Positions 29,099-39,491 of a stretch of 64,000 bases of DNA are shown in pieces; position 1 is the stretch's first letter, and every line of letters starts with the position of its first letter. Source of the DNA: Emiliania huxleyi CCMP1516 (Eukaryota > Haptophyta > Isochrysidales > Noelaerhabdaceae); NCBI RefSeq assembly GCF_000372725.1, contig NW_005196021.1, forward strand, positions 758,040-822,039, in the 5' to 3' direction. Below the pieces are notes generated by a model that did no database searches, was not told the DNA's origin, and was given only the letters and a program-made list of their open reading frames with translations. The position numbers and the translations under genes are program-made.

Positions 29099-31476
29099 TC
29101 ACTGCGCCCACAGGATGCGCGAGCGGATCGACTCTCCGAGCGACTTGATGATGGTCATGCACTCCTCGGAGGTGAAGACGTCGACGTCGACCACCATGTA
29201 GCCCACCGTCTCGGAGGTCGTCAGCTGCTGCGCAAAGATGTTGCAGCCCGCCTGCGAGGTATGTTCCTAGACGGTTCCTAGACGGTTCCTAGAGCTGCGC
29301 AAAGATGTTGCAGCCCGCCTGCGAGTGTCCCCCGCTATGTGTCGCCGTCATCGGGGCACGCTATCCCGTGCAGGCAGCGCAAGGCGGGGCGGGGGGCACT
29401 CCCACCTCTCCTGTGTACGGGTGGTGACTTGTCCCTACACTCTTTGAGGGGGGCTTGACGCTAAGAATGCTTTCTGTTTGGGCAGCCCGCCTGCGAGAGC
29501 GCCGTGTTGACCTTCATCAGCACGCCGGGCACATTGCGGTGGCAGTTGATCAGCCGGTGCGTGCCGACGCGAGGCATGATGTCGACCTGCGGGAAGTTGA
29601 CTGCGCCGTATGTGACGCCCGTGTTGATGCACTTGATCATCGCGCTCGCAACCTAGGGGAGAGTGGGTTCGGGTACCGTGGGGTAGGGGAGTGTGGGTTC
29701 GGGTACCGTGGGAGGATGGGAGGGTGGGTTCGGGTACCGTGGGGGGAGGGGAGAGTGGGTTCGGGGACCGTGGGGGTGGGGGAGGGTGGGGGAGGGTACC
29801 GCGGGGGGAGGGGAGGGTGGGGGAGGGTACCGTGGGGGGAGGGGGGTTCGGGGACCGTGGGGGTGGGGGAGGGTGCGTTCGGGTACCTCGACGCCGATGG
29901 CCGCCTGCGCCTCTTCGGTCGAGCCTCCGATGTGCGGCGTCAGGATGACGTTGGGCAAGCCGCACAGCGGCGACTCGAACAGCTCCTCCCCGTTCTTCTT
30001 TGGCTCGGACGGAAAGACGTCGGCGGCGGCGCCGGCGAGGTGGCCGCTGCGCAGCGCCTCTGCGAGGTCGTCGACGACGACGACCTCCCCGCGCGCCGCG
30101 TTAATCAGGTACGACCCCTTCTTCATCGCCGCGAGCTGCGCCGCGCCGATCAGGTTCTTGGTCGACGGCAGCCGCGGCACGTGCAGCGTGACGTAGTCCG
30201 CCTGCTCCAGCACCTCCTCCATGCTGCCGCACTGGCTCGCGTTGCCGAGCGCCATCTTCGGAATCACCTGAGGGCCGAGATCAGCCGAGATCAGCCGAGA
30301 TCGGCCGAGATCGGCCGAGATCGGCCGAGATCGGCCGAGATCCGCGAAGCCTTCGGCTTGGGCTCGCGTCATGGCAGACGAGGGGCCGGCATATCTCGGC
30401 CATATCGCGGCTATATCTCGGCTCTCTCTCACGTCGTGGTAGACAACGCGCATGCCCAGCGACTCGGCCAGCACGGAGACCTGCGAGGTGTGGGCGAGGT
30501 GTGGGCGAGGGGTGGCCGAGGGGTGGGCGAGGTGTGGGCGAGGGGTGGCCGAGGGGTGGCCGAGGGGTGGCCGAGGGGTGGCCGAGATGTGGCCAAGATG
30601 TGGCCAAGAGGTGGCCGAAGTCTAGACGAGGTCTAGACGGAATCAGCCGAGGTCAGCCGAGGTCAGCCGAGGCCAGCCCGAAGTCTGCCCGAGGTCTGCC
30701 CGAGGTCTGGCCGAGGTCTGGCCGAGGGCTGGCCGAGACCTGCGAGCCGACGTGCCCGTACCCGACGATGCCGAGCGTCTTGCCGCGCACCTCGCAGCAC
30801 CCCTTGGACACCTGCGGAGGGGGAGATTGCAATCTCGGCCCGAATCTCGCGCAATCCGAACGGCCCAGGTGGTTGGCGGAAGCGACTCGAACGCTCGGAA
30901 GGGGTGTCTCCGAAGGGGTATCTCGGAAGGGGTACCTCGGAAGGGGCATCTCGCAAGGGGCGTCTCGGACGCGTCTCGGAAGCGTCTCGCCTTGTACCAG
31001 CCGCCACGGTGGCACTCTGCAGAGCGGTCCATGAGCTGGCGGGAGAGGGCGATGATCTCGGTGATGACGAGCTCGGCGACGGAGCGCGTGTTGGCGAAGG
31101 GCGCGTTGAAGATCGGGATCCCGCACTGCTCCGCCTTTGGCAGGTCGTGGTTGTCCGTGCCAATGCAGTAGCACCCGACGCAGAGCAGCCGCTTGGCGAG
31201 CTCAAAGCACTCGGCGGAGAGCACCGTCTTGGAGCGGACGCCGATGGCGTGGATCGCCTCGTGCCCGTTCCTGCCCGCAAGCTTGTCAAGCAGCTCCTCC
31301 TTGCTCAGCGCGGTCGCTGTCTCGACGTAGAAGCCCTCCTGGTGGAACATGTCGATGGCGCGCTGGTGCACGTTCTCGAGCAGCAGGATGCGGACCTTGT
31401 TCTTCGGGAAGCGAGTCGGCGGCGCGCTCGGCTTCATCGTCGGCGACGGTGGGATGCAGTGCGTGCTGCCTGCCAT
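29099..31476 (-). CDS. serA: D-3-phosphoglycerate dehydrogenase
   Basis: It catalyses the first step of serine synthesis, 3-phosphoglycerate + NAD+ to 3-phosphohydroxypyruvate. Six exons: 30991-31476, 30740-30811, 30433-30480, 29887-30267, 29491-29652 and 29099-29251. All junctions are phase 0 and give 433 aa, close to the 410 aa of the E. coli enzyme. Motifs: VHQRAIDMF, CYCIGTDNHDL, NAPFANTRSVAELV, the NAD site LGIVGYGHVGSQ, LHVPRLPSTKN, LINAARGEVV (active-site Arg), DVFPSEP, TPHIGGSTEEAQ (catalytic His) and a C-terminal ACT domain (VGYMVVDVDVF) for serine feedback. It is the bacterial SerA type. Introns 1 and 5 have GC donors; introns 2, 3 and 4 hold minisatellites. The start may lie further upstream, since the frame is open above 31476. 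Confidence 0.95.
29226..29327. repeat. Duplicated exon 6 start in serA intron 5
   Basis: A block of about 33 bp containing CTGCGCAAAGATGTTGCAGC then CCGCCTGCGAG occurs at 29227-29258 (the exon 6 acceptor and first codons) and again at 29295-29326 inside intron 5, separated by three CTAGACGGTTC units. Confidence 0.85.
29655..29886. repeat. Minisatellite filling serA intron 4
   Basis: About eight units of GGGTTCGGGTACCGTGGGGG type occupy almost the whole intron between the ACT-side exon and the exon ending at 29887. The same unit is in a TRPC4AP-like intron (20265-20390), with the same orientation relative to the gene. Confidence 0.9.
30273..30345. repeat. (CCGAGATCGG)n minisatellite in serA intron 3
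   Basis: Seven units of GAGATC(A/G)GCC fill the 3' part of the intron (gene strand). Related CTCGGC units occur in intron 2 and at 48003-48125. Confidence 0.85.
30482..30739. repeat. Minisatellites filling serA intron 2
   Basis: GGTGGCCGAGGGGTGGGCGA-type units (30485-30610) grade into GTCTGCCCGAGGTCTGGCCG-type units (30650-30735). The intron has nothing else. Confidence 0.85.
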
Positions 31477-32526
31477 TGCTGCTCGGGACGCGTGCCAGAC
31501 GTAGGACGCAGAAGCTGTGCGACGGGCAAGCCGCTTCGCGAGCTCCGACACGCTATTTTTCTTTTTTACAGCCGGATCCGGAGCTCCGTCCGCTCCCTCC
31601 CGCTTGGCGCCCATCCCGCCCTCCGCCCTCGCCCTCCGCCCCTGCCCTGGCTGGCCTGGGTGGCATCTCCTCATCATCACGCGCCAAGTGGGAGGGAAGT
31701 GGACGGGGCCCTGAGCCGACCCAGCCGCAACGGAATGGGGCGCCCAACACGTGGGATTACTGTACACATATTGCAATAGTGGAAGTGGTACCAAAAACAA
31801 CGGTCTATGCACGCGCTCCGCCCTCGGCCGCTGCCGCCACCGGGAGCGGCGGCGGTGAGTGGAGCGCGGACGAGCGGGTAGCGAGGCCCGCGTCGCTGTG
31901 CGCGCAGGCCACCGGAGAGGCGGTGACGTCGCAAGACGAGGCGATGATTCGCATCCTCTCGCGGCTCTCCGTGGAGCACAACTGGTGGAGCTTCACAGCC
32001 TCAACCTGACGCCCATGCGGCCCAAGCATGGGCAAGCAGTTCATTGACATTGTCCGGCACTCCTCAATCAAAGTCGGCGGGTGCTCTACCATTTTTTTAG
32101 AAGACCTGCGCCGCCGGCACCCGTTCTCATCCTACTATACTACCTTAGGAGATGCTGGAAGGTTGGAACGGCCCGAGGAAAGGAGCGAACACACAAACAC
32201 GAGTAGCCTATACGCGCGGCCACCGCCACGGCCAACTAGTGGAGAGCGAATGCACGCCCCCGCCTGGCCAACGGGTAGGAGAGAGAAGAGAGTACGGGCG
32301 GCCACCGCCACGGCCAACTAGTGGAGAGCGAATGCACGCCTGGCCAAAGGGGAGGAGAGAGAAGAGAGATGAGTACGCGCGGCCACCGCCACGGCCAACT
32401 AGTGGAGAGCGAATGCACGCCCCCGCTTGGTTCCAACGGGTAGGAGAGAGAAGAGAGCACGGGCGGCCACCGCCACGAGGCCACTCACGCGCACTGGCAT
32501 CTCTGGACAACTATGTGACTAAATCG
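31477..32526. other. Intergenic with 84-bp tandem repeats
   Basis: The frame upstream of the serA ATG stays open to about 31812 and might hold extra N-terminal residues. The rest has no supported gene. Tandem repeats occupy 32212-32476. Confidence 0.45.
32212..32476. repeat. Tandem repeat, about 84 bp, 3.2 copies
   Basis: Units start CGGCCACCGCCACGGCCAAC, continue TAGTGGAGAGCGAATGCACG and end GGAGAGAGAAGAGAG. Copies differ by short indels. It lies about 50 bp beyond the tyrosinase stop. Confidence 0.9.
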
Positions 32527-35484
32527 TCAGACCAGGCCGCCGCGGCTCTTGTGCTGGCCACTGGCCAAGTACTTCTCGATGCGCTCCTCCAGGGCCTGGC
32601 TGAGCCCCTCGTCGCGGTCATTGACAGCAGCAAGCTGCCCTGGGCGGGGTCCACTGTTTGCGCACACGAAAGTGCAGAACCTGCAGCTCATCTCACACGA
32701 GTTCTCGACCTGTGGTTGCACGGGCGGTGTGAGGCGGCACTTGGCTTCGTTGACGCTCAAGCGCGGAGGGAGCCGCGTGTTGTGCACGAGGGAGCCGCGT
32801 TTTGGGGGGGGGGGGGGGGCAGACCGTGAGGAAGTCTGCGAGGAAGAACGTTTGGTTGCTGATGGCATTGAGCCTGGTGTCGCATGCCTGCCGTCCGGTC
32901 ATGCCGGAGCCAACGAGGTTCTGGATGGTGGCTTGGCACATTTGCGTCGGCGTGAGGTCCAAGTCCGGGAAAGGCGGGAACGTGCTGATGATGCTGGCGC
33001 TGTCCTCGCATGCCTCATTGCAGTCGGGCGAGTTGGCGAGCAACTCGAGGTCGGTGAGGTACGGATCCTTGACGATCCATCTGTTATGCATAGGCGAGGA
33101 TGTGCGAGGGCAATTGGCCAGGGTGTGTCAAAACCTAGAGGGGCCGCACTCGTAGTCTTTGCGGTCGGGCGCCCACATGGTCATGATGTCGCGCCATGTC
33201 TGACGCGAACCGGGCGTTTGGCCACTGCGGTAGCGCACGAGGTTGCGATACACCTGGGTGCACGGCCATTTTCATGCTCAGGGCCTTGACCTGCGGGCTA
33301 AGGTGTCGAGATGGGGCTCGCTACGGTCTACGGCGGTGGCCGTCGCGTCGTCTGGATTGTGGCCCGGGCATTCGTCGACGCCGCGCTGCCGGATGAACTC
33401 CTCGAGGTCGTACCTACAAGCACCATTCAGGGTTCAAGAGGTACCATCACTCACTACCAGGCGCCCTGCAAACGACGCACAACGGCGGCTGGCTGATGCC
33501 CTTGTCACGGATGTTCTTCATCGCGAGGTCCCAGGCCACAAAGGTGAAGGCGTGGTGCGCGAGGAAGAGTGGGTCTTGGTTGGCCCACGGGTGGCGGCCG
33601 AATGTGCCTGTGTTCGGCATGAAGATCTTGTCGTTGCCGAGTGCCCTGCCACTCATCCCGTAAAAAATCTCCTTCATCCACATGCCGTTGTTGAACTGGT
33701 TGAGGTGCAGGTGCCAGAAGTTCGCGTAGCCAGTGATCGGGTCCACCTCGGCGAACTCGCTCCACTGAGGCGTTTCGAAATTGAGGTCAGCACAGCCTTT
33801 CTCGTCTGCGTCGGATGTGCGGGTGCACCCGTCGCGGTCGCAAGTGAAGCAGCCATTCTCCCGGCCGATGATGTGGTTGTACCACGCGAAGACCGCGTAC
33901 CTGTGGACGGGATGGCCAGGGAGATAGGCGTGGGAGAGGAGGGCTGCTTGGGGGTGGGTGGGTGAGTGGGTGAGGGGGGGTGGGGTGCCTGCTGGGGTCC
34001 TTGATCACTTCCATCAGCGGGATGGGGGCGGGTCCCAGCGCATCCGCCCTGCACATCGTCGAGGAGTCGAGCCCGCCACCCCATAGCCCTGAGAGGGTGT
34101 AGTGCGCGTATCCGTGCACTGGGTCGTTCATGATGTAAGAGGCCGCCTCGGTCAGCAGCGGCATGCTCGTCGCCATTGCGAGCACCTCGTAGGTCGGGAT
34201 GAGATGTGGCAGCGCGATGTCGCCGACGCCAGCCTCGTTGGCATAGCCGTAGAAGCTGCGCCGAGAGACGTACTCGTACGAATCGTCGGAGCGTGGCTCC
34301 ACCATCCAGATGCCGCTCGAGTTTGCAGGGCCGCGAAAGGTATACACACCCTCGCCCTCCATGATCGACTTGCAGTGATCGACGTATGCGTCGTCAAAGA
34401 GAGGCCGCGACTCCTCGCAGAGCCCCGTCCGGTTTGCCCGCAGGGGGAAACGCGCAAAGCGGCCGTCCTCGACATAGTACGGGTCGTACGGGTCGCGATC
34501 GTCGTAGTTAGCCTTGCCGCCGCCGTAGTAGGCCGGACCAACGATTTCGGAGTCCAGCAACGACTTGATGCCGACTTCCGGGTCTGTAGGGCGAGGCGCA
34601 GAAGCGTCAGCTGCAGATGCGTGGCATCGCTGGCATGCGTGGTTGCTCGGGGGGGGGGGGGGGGGTGCGAGCGCCATAAAGGTTCTTCATGTCCCAAGCA
34701 ATGTTGTAGTACGGCATGGACACCGTCGGGTGGACGCATTGTAGCGACCGCTCGAGGAGCGTCATCCAGGCTTGGTGTGACGGCTCCTGGAAGAGATTGA
34801 AGTGAACCTGCGAGGGCCGGGGACGTGCACTGAGAGGTGCTGCTGGCCTGCTGGCTCGTGAAGGTGATGGGGTGAAGAGCGTGCACATGCCTGGTCGCAC
34901 GTCCGATTCATGCTGTTGACGCCGTGCATCGTGGTAAAGACGTTGAGGTTATAGAAGTTGGGGCACGCGAACCGCTCCTGCCCCAGCTCCGATGGCAGCA
35001 GCGCAATGGTCCACATCGCCTCCACGTACTTGTCCCAATCAGCTTTAGCGAGGTCACGCACCTCGCGGCGGGCGTATGCGCAGCGGACGAAGGTGACTTG
35101 CGAGCTTCTTCCATACGAAACCTCGACGCGGTAGTGGCCCGGAAGCTTGAATTCGTGGGAGATGGTCGCCGTGGCTCCTGACAGACTCCGCCCGGCGACC
35201 TCTTCGGCGTGGACCTCAGCGAGATACTCTGGCCAAATTTCGTCGGGTTTGGGTTCAAAGTTGATCTTCCAAGTATAGCCAGACTCGGTGCATGCCGCCA
35301 TGATGCCGCAGACCGAGAGGACGGTGTCGCGGTATGGCTCAGCCAGTCCGTCGCTGTGGTAGGCCCCGGAGGAGACCACACGTGCGTCGAGCGGAGGGTC
35401 TGGCGTGGAACTGAAGAGTGGCGACCGTGCGGTCGTGGACGTGGGAGCGGCGATGGCGGCCAGCGCGAGGAGTCCGACGGCCAT
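32527..35484 (-). CDS. Tyrosinase-type (type-3 copper) secreted protein
   Basis: The start MAVGLLALAAIAAPTS is a signal peptide. Known exon ends: exon 1 34891-35484 (ending NRTCDQ), exon 2 from 34807 (VHFNLFQEPSHQAW), then a large exon from DPEVGIKSLLDSE, an exon from YAVFAWYNHIIG, smaller ones through VYRNLVRYRSGQTPG and WIVKDPYLTDLE, and the last 32527-32709 (VENSCEMSCRFCTFVC). The CuA region has MHGVNSMN and SHQAWMTLLERSL...SMPYYN; the CuB region has FWHLHLNQFNNGMW and NQDPLFLAHHAFTFVAWD. The family oxidises phenols using two copper ions held by six His. The large middle insert and Cys-rich tail are unusual. Two introns start GC. Substrate unknown. Confidence 0.85.
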
Positions 35485-36437
35485 AACTGTCGAGAAAGGC
35501 CCACAGGCCGATGGCGAATGCCTCGGCGGTCGCTGTTTTTGAGGTTGGGAGATGCCGTGTCTCGGATAAACCTGATCGACCAGCTTTTCAAAAAGATTTT
35601 TCTTTTCTTTTGAGAGCAGAACGCCGGTTTGTCTTGTATGTGCGTGTCGGGCCTGGGTGTGTGCGCGGAGCGGAGAGGGGCGGGGGCGTGCGGGGCGAAG
35701 GCCCAGCGTCGGGCGGCTTGTCGGGGTCGGAGAACTCGAGGGGGGAAAGAGGAGGGGGGAATGGGCGGTCGGCGTCGGGGTAGAAGCTGCAGGCGTACGG
35801 GGTAGTCGTCACACTCTCCTGTCTCAAAAGGGCGGGGCTGTCCCGGAAAGTGAGAAACGTCGGGCAGCGTGACGCACAACTTTACCCTCCCATACGTTTT
35901 GAGGCTCCTCCTTCGCTGTCCCATCTCGCTGGCTGAGTGTCTTGTGAGCTTGTGTGTGTCTGTGTGTCGCTCGAGCGTGCCGTCATCATCTGTCCCGCGT
36001 CCACCCATAACGCGCTGGTGTCCAGTCCGAGCCTGGCTGTTCTTCACCTTCCTACCTACCTACCTCAGCACTGTGTTTAGTCTCCCCAAACTGCCGGTGT
36101 TTTTCACGTCGGTTAACTTAAAGGCAAAACGCCGTTCAATCGCCATCAAACCAATCAAGAGGCTCCTGAGCACGCCTTCAGCACCCCTGCGAGGGTGGCC
36201 GTCGAGAGCAGCCTAGCGCACACTTTGAGGAGGCTGGGATGCCGAAGTGATAACCCACTGGAGTGGACGAGCTGCTGAGCTGAGCTGGGACTGGGAGAGG
36301 GAGCTCTCGGACGAACTCATGATCGAATCATACGTTCATACCTAAAGGCAAAATGGAGGTGGGGTGGAGACGGTCACGACAGCGGGGTGGGAGGAGAGCG
36401 AGAAGGGGCCGCTTAGACCCGAGGCGTAGTCTCTCAC
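35485..36437. other. Intergenic between divergent genes
   Basis: No gene is supported. The part next to the tyrosinase start (35590-35620) is AT-rich with AAAAATCTTTTT on the gene strand. Confidence 0.45.
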
Positions 36438-36438
36438 T

Positions 36439-37870
36439 ATGCGCGCCAGTCCCGTGCCAACGAAGCGAGCCTTCTCAAATTCTCGTTCCGCCCGCCGACT
36501 GCCGCCTCGCACCTGCCAGGCCAAGCCTTCCCACGTCATGACCTGCCCCCGAGTCCACCGCCAGTTTCGGCAGCCGGGGTCGGGCGCGCTGCCGCCGCTC
36601 CTGTGGACGTTTCCGGGCTCGGGAAACACCTGGCTGCGGCTGCTGCTCGACTTTGCCACGGGCACCTACACGGGCTCCGTCTACTCGGACGTCTCGCTGC
36701 TTCCGCTGCTGCCGGGGGAGGGCACTTGCGACTCGCGCGCGCTCGCGGTCAAGGCGCACCCGACCAACGTCGACTTTCACGACTTTGTGCGCACGCCAGG
36801 CGAGCCGGGCTTCCGGCTCAACGTGACGCGGAAGCCCGCCTACCTCAAGTGCGCCCCGCTCCGCTTTGACGCGCTCGTGATGCTCACGCGTGACCCGTAC
36901 GCCTCCATCTGGGCCGAGTACAAGCGGGCGCTCGCCTACGCGGAGGGCGTCGGCCGGGCGCCTGTCGTGGCCACGTCCTCGTGCCGCGCCGCGCTCCGCT
37001 CGCAGCACCTGCACTCGGGCGGTCTACCAGCTGCGTGCTTCAACGCGACCCACTTTTCGACCTTCGCGCTGCACCAGGCGCGCGCATGGCGGCACATGTG
37101 GTACCACTACCGCAAGGCGGCCGCGCTCGGCCTGCGGGTGCCGCGGAGCTGTGAGGAGGGCGCCGCTGGAGCTGTGAAGAGGCCTGCTCACTCGTGCAGC
37201 TGTGTGCAGGTGCACAGGCTGGCGTACGAAAACCTGCTCGAGCCGCGCGGCCGGCTCGGCGCGCTCGCGCGGCTGGTCGAGTTTGTGCTGCGAGGGGAGC
37301 GGAGCGAGGAGCAGCCGCCGCCGGACAGCCAACGGCACGAGCAGCGTCAGCAGCGGCAGCAGCAGCAGCAGCGGGGAGGGCAGCACGGGCAGGGGCAGCA
37401 GCGGCGCTCCGAGCCTCCACTCGCGCCGAAGACGAGCCCGCCTCCTGGCCGCATCGCCTGCGCTTTCTCGCTCGCATGCGGCCCTAGATGCTGAAGCACT
37501 TGCGTGCATTCCAGCTAGCACTCGAGGAGGGCCCACCCGATTTCGGCGGCATTCCGCTGTGCTGCAGCCGTATTCACTGCACTCGTAGCCCTGGCGTGCA
37601 CGCGAGGGGCAGGCAGGCGGCGCAGGGCACTCCAGTCGGGGCTTTGGTGTACTACAGGCGGACGACCCGCGCGTGCACCGCGGGCGGCATCAGCGCGACG
37701 GGAGCCCGCAGCTGGCCTCGGCGGCGTCCGCGTATGCGAGCAGCGGGCTGGTGTGCGACATGTGGCACCTCTTCGGCGCCAAGGCCAAGGCCGCCGGCTA
37801 CCGGCCTTTTGGGAAGGAGCGGTGTGGCGTGGCGCACGGCAAGCGAAGCAAGCGCAACAATGCTGGTTGA
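36439..37870 (+). CDS. Sulfotransferase, WSCD-like
   Basis: WTFPGSGNTWLRLLLDFATG is the 5'-phosphosulfate loop that binds PAPS, and DALVMLTRDPYASIWAEYK is the 3'-phosphate loop. TYTGSVYSDVSL and AVKAHPT in between are typical of WSC-domain-type sulfotransferases, which sulfate carbohydrates in the Golgi. The first frame ends 37494 after a Gln-rich stretch. A later exon in another frame (to 37870) reads LVCDMWHLFGAKAKAAGYRP, like the end of these enzymes, so at least one intron is present and its exact borders are unclear. The start may be the ATG at 36538 (MTCPRVHRQF) because an AAATTCTC motif lies between the two ATGs. Confidence 0.7.
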
Positions 37871-37904
37871 CACGTACACGGGAGAGCCCAAGGCCCAGCC
37901 GGAT

Positions 37905-38000
37905 CACATGTGCATGCACATGTGCATGTTGTGCATGCACATGCTGCATGCACATGTGCATGTGCATGTGCATGTTGTTGTTGTGCACGTTACGAGTATG
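37905..38000. repeat. (TGCACA)n microsatellite, self-complementary
   Basis: CACATGTGCATG units repeat with GTTGTTG at the end. The unit is palindromic and can fold. Confidence 0.85.
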
Positions 38001-38390
38001 TGGTATGTCTATGTATGTGTCTTTGTGTGGTGAGCACGTCGCGTAAAAAAGCGATCGCCCTTCGGCCTTCGCCTTACAAAACCCGGCTGCAATCGGAACC
38101 GGGTACAAATCGCACAGCGCAAAGAAGGACAACCGACTCGGACACGAGTGTACTTGTGTAGCTGTAGGTGTTCACATGGCACAGCGCCTACGCGCTACGG
38201 CTTTAGCCCTAGGAAAGGACCGGCCGGCGGTGCCTAACCTAACACCAACACAGAGAAGAAAATGCAAGAAATCTTGTAAACTCCCTCCTCTCTCACACAA
38301 GAAAAACGTCGCCGTTCGCCCATACACGGAGGGGGGCGCCCGTTTGCGGATGACCTCGAAGCGTTACAACGGGCAAGCGACAGGTCCACG

Positions 38391-39491
38391 ATGTCCGAGG
38401 ACCCGCAGCAAGACGCCGATCCGTTGTCCAGCTCCATGCGCCGCAGGAAGGAGGCGCGGAAGCTCCCGTTCAGCAAGGTTGGGACGCTGCGCTTTCCGTC
38501 GAGCAAGCGGATGCCTGCGCGATGGGTAAAGATTGATCTCAACACCAGGTCTGCCGAGCGGCAGGCCATGGTCGACCGGCTTGCGAGCCTGTCGAGCGAG
38601 CAGATCAGCAACCTTTCGAGGCGCTTCTACCCGAGATTCTCCGCGCAGGAGCTGCGGGAGAAGCTGGCGCACCTGACGGCGATGCCGCCCGCACAGTCGT
38701 CTCCGGACGGCCAGCTGCTGGGAAAGGCGCTCGAAATTGCCGCCACCAGTGCTCTTCGCGAGCTCGTGTGCGGCGAGCAGTCCATCTGGCAGCTGCCGCC
38801 GCCGTCCGCCCTCATCTCGGTCACGGGCGGCGCTGGATCCCTCAACATGACCGACAAGCAGAAGCTTGTCTTTCGGCGCGGGCTGCTGTCCGCGGCTCGC
38901 ACGACCAACGCGTGGATCATGACGGGCGGCACTAACGCGGGCGTGATGGAGATGGTGGGCCGGATGCTGCAAGAGTCCTCGGTCGAGGTGCCGTGCATCG
39001 GCGTCACGTCGTGGGGCGTGGTCGCCGACAAGGAGGAGATGGCCAAGAAGGCCAACGGCCGGGTGCTCGACTACAATGGCAAGACACCGCCCTCGCTACC
39101 GCCGCCCTCGCCGCCGCCGCCCTCGCCGCCGCCACCCTCGCCGCCACCCACGCCGCCGCCCTCGCCACCCGCACCGCCCGCACCGCCCACGCCGCCCTCG
39201 CCGCCCTCGCCGCCACCATCGTCACCATCGCCGCCGTTTCCGCCACCATCGCCACCATCGTCACCCCCACCGCCGAGCCCTCCCCCCCCTTCACCGCCGC
39301 CGTCTCCGCCGCCGTCTCCGCCTCCCTCGCCACCTCCGTCTCCACCATTCCCGCCCTCGCCCCCACCGCCCCTGCCACCTCCTCCGTCGCCACCACCCCC
39401 GAGCAGCCCTCCTCCACCTTCTCCGCCACCCCCCTCAGATCGCGGTCGGCGCCATACACGAGCTCAAAGGCTGACCCCACGGGTGCAATGA
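38391..39491 (+). CDS. LSDAT/SLOG (TRPM N-terminal-type) domain protein running into a Pro-rich tract
   Basis: The ATG at 38391 opens MSEDPQQDADPLSS. Residues about 145-225 (PPSALISVTGGAGSLNMTDK, then IMTGGTNAGVMEMVG and CIGVTSWGVV) are the LSDAT Rossmann-like domain found at the N-terminus of TRPM channels, thought to bind nucleotide-type ligands. After RVLDYNGKTPP the frame becomes about 120 residues of PPSPPPP and ends at 39491 antisense to an SGNH gene. No channel part follows. A cytosolic TRPM domain fused to a cell-wall-type Pro tract is implausible, so I suspect a rearrangement or misassembly at about 39090. Confidence 0.65.
   Translation: MSEDPQQDADPLSSSMRRRKEARKLPFSKVGTLRFPSSKRMPARWVKIDLNTRSAERQAMVDRLASLSSEQISNLSRRFYPRFSAQELREKLAHLTAMPPAQSSPDGQLLGKALEIAATSALRELVCGEQSIWQLPPPSALISVTGGAGSLNMTDKQKLVFRRGLLSAARTTNAWIMTGGTNAGVMEMVGRMLQESSVEVPCIGVTSWGVVADKEEMAKKANGRVLDYNGKTPPSLPPPSPPPPSPPPPSPPPTPPPSPPAPPAPPTPPSPPSPPPSSPSPPFPPPSPPSSPPPPSPPPPSPPPSPPPSPPPSPPPSPPFPPSPPPPLPPPPSPPPPSSPPPPSPPPPSDRGRRHTRAQRLTPRVQ

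Noticed and set aside
29653-30474. Treating the serA minisatellite stretches as coding (Pro/His-rich)
   Set aside because: They are open frames only because the repeats lack stops; conserved SerA residues join perfectly when they are removed.
37900-38000. Regulatory palindrome at the GCACAT array
   Set aside because: Simple microsatellite; self-complementarity follows from the unit itself.
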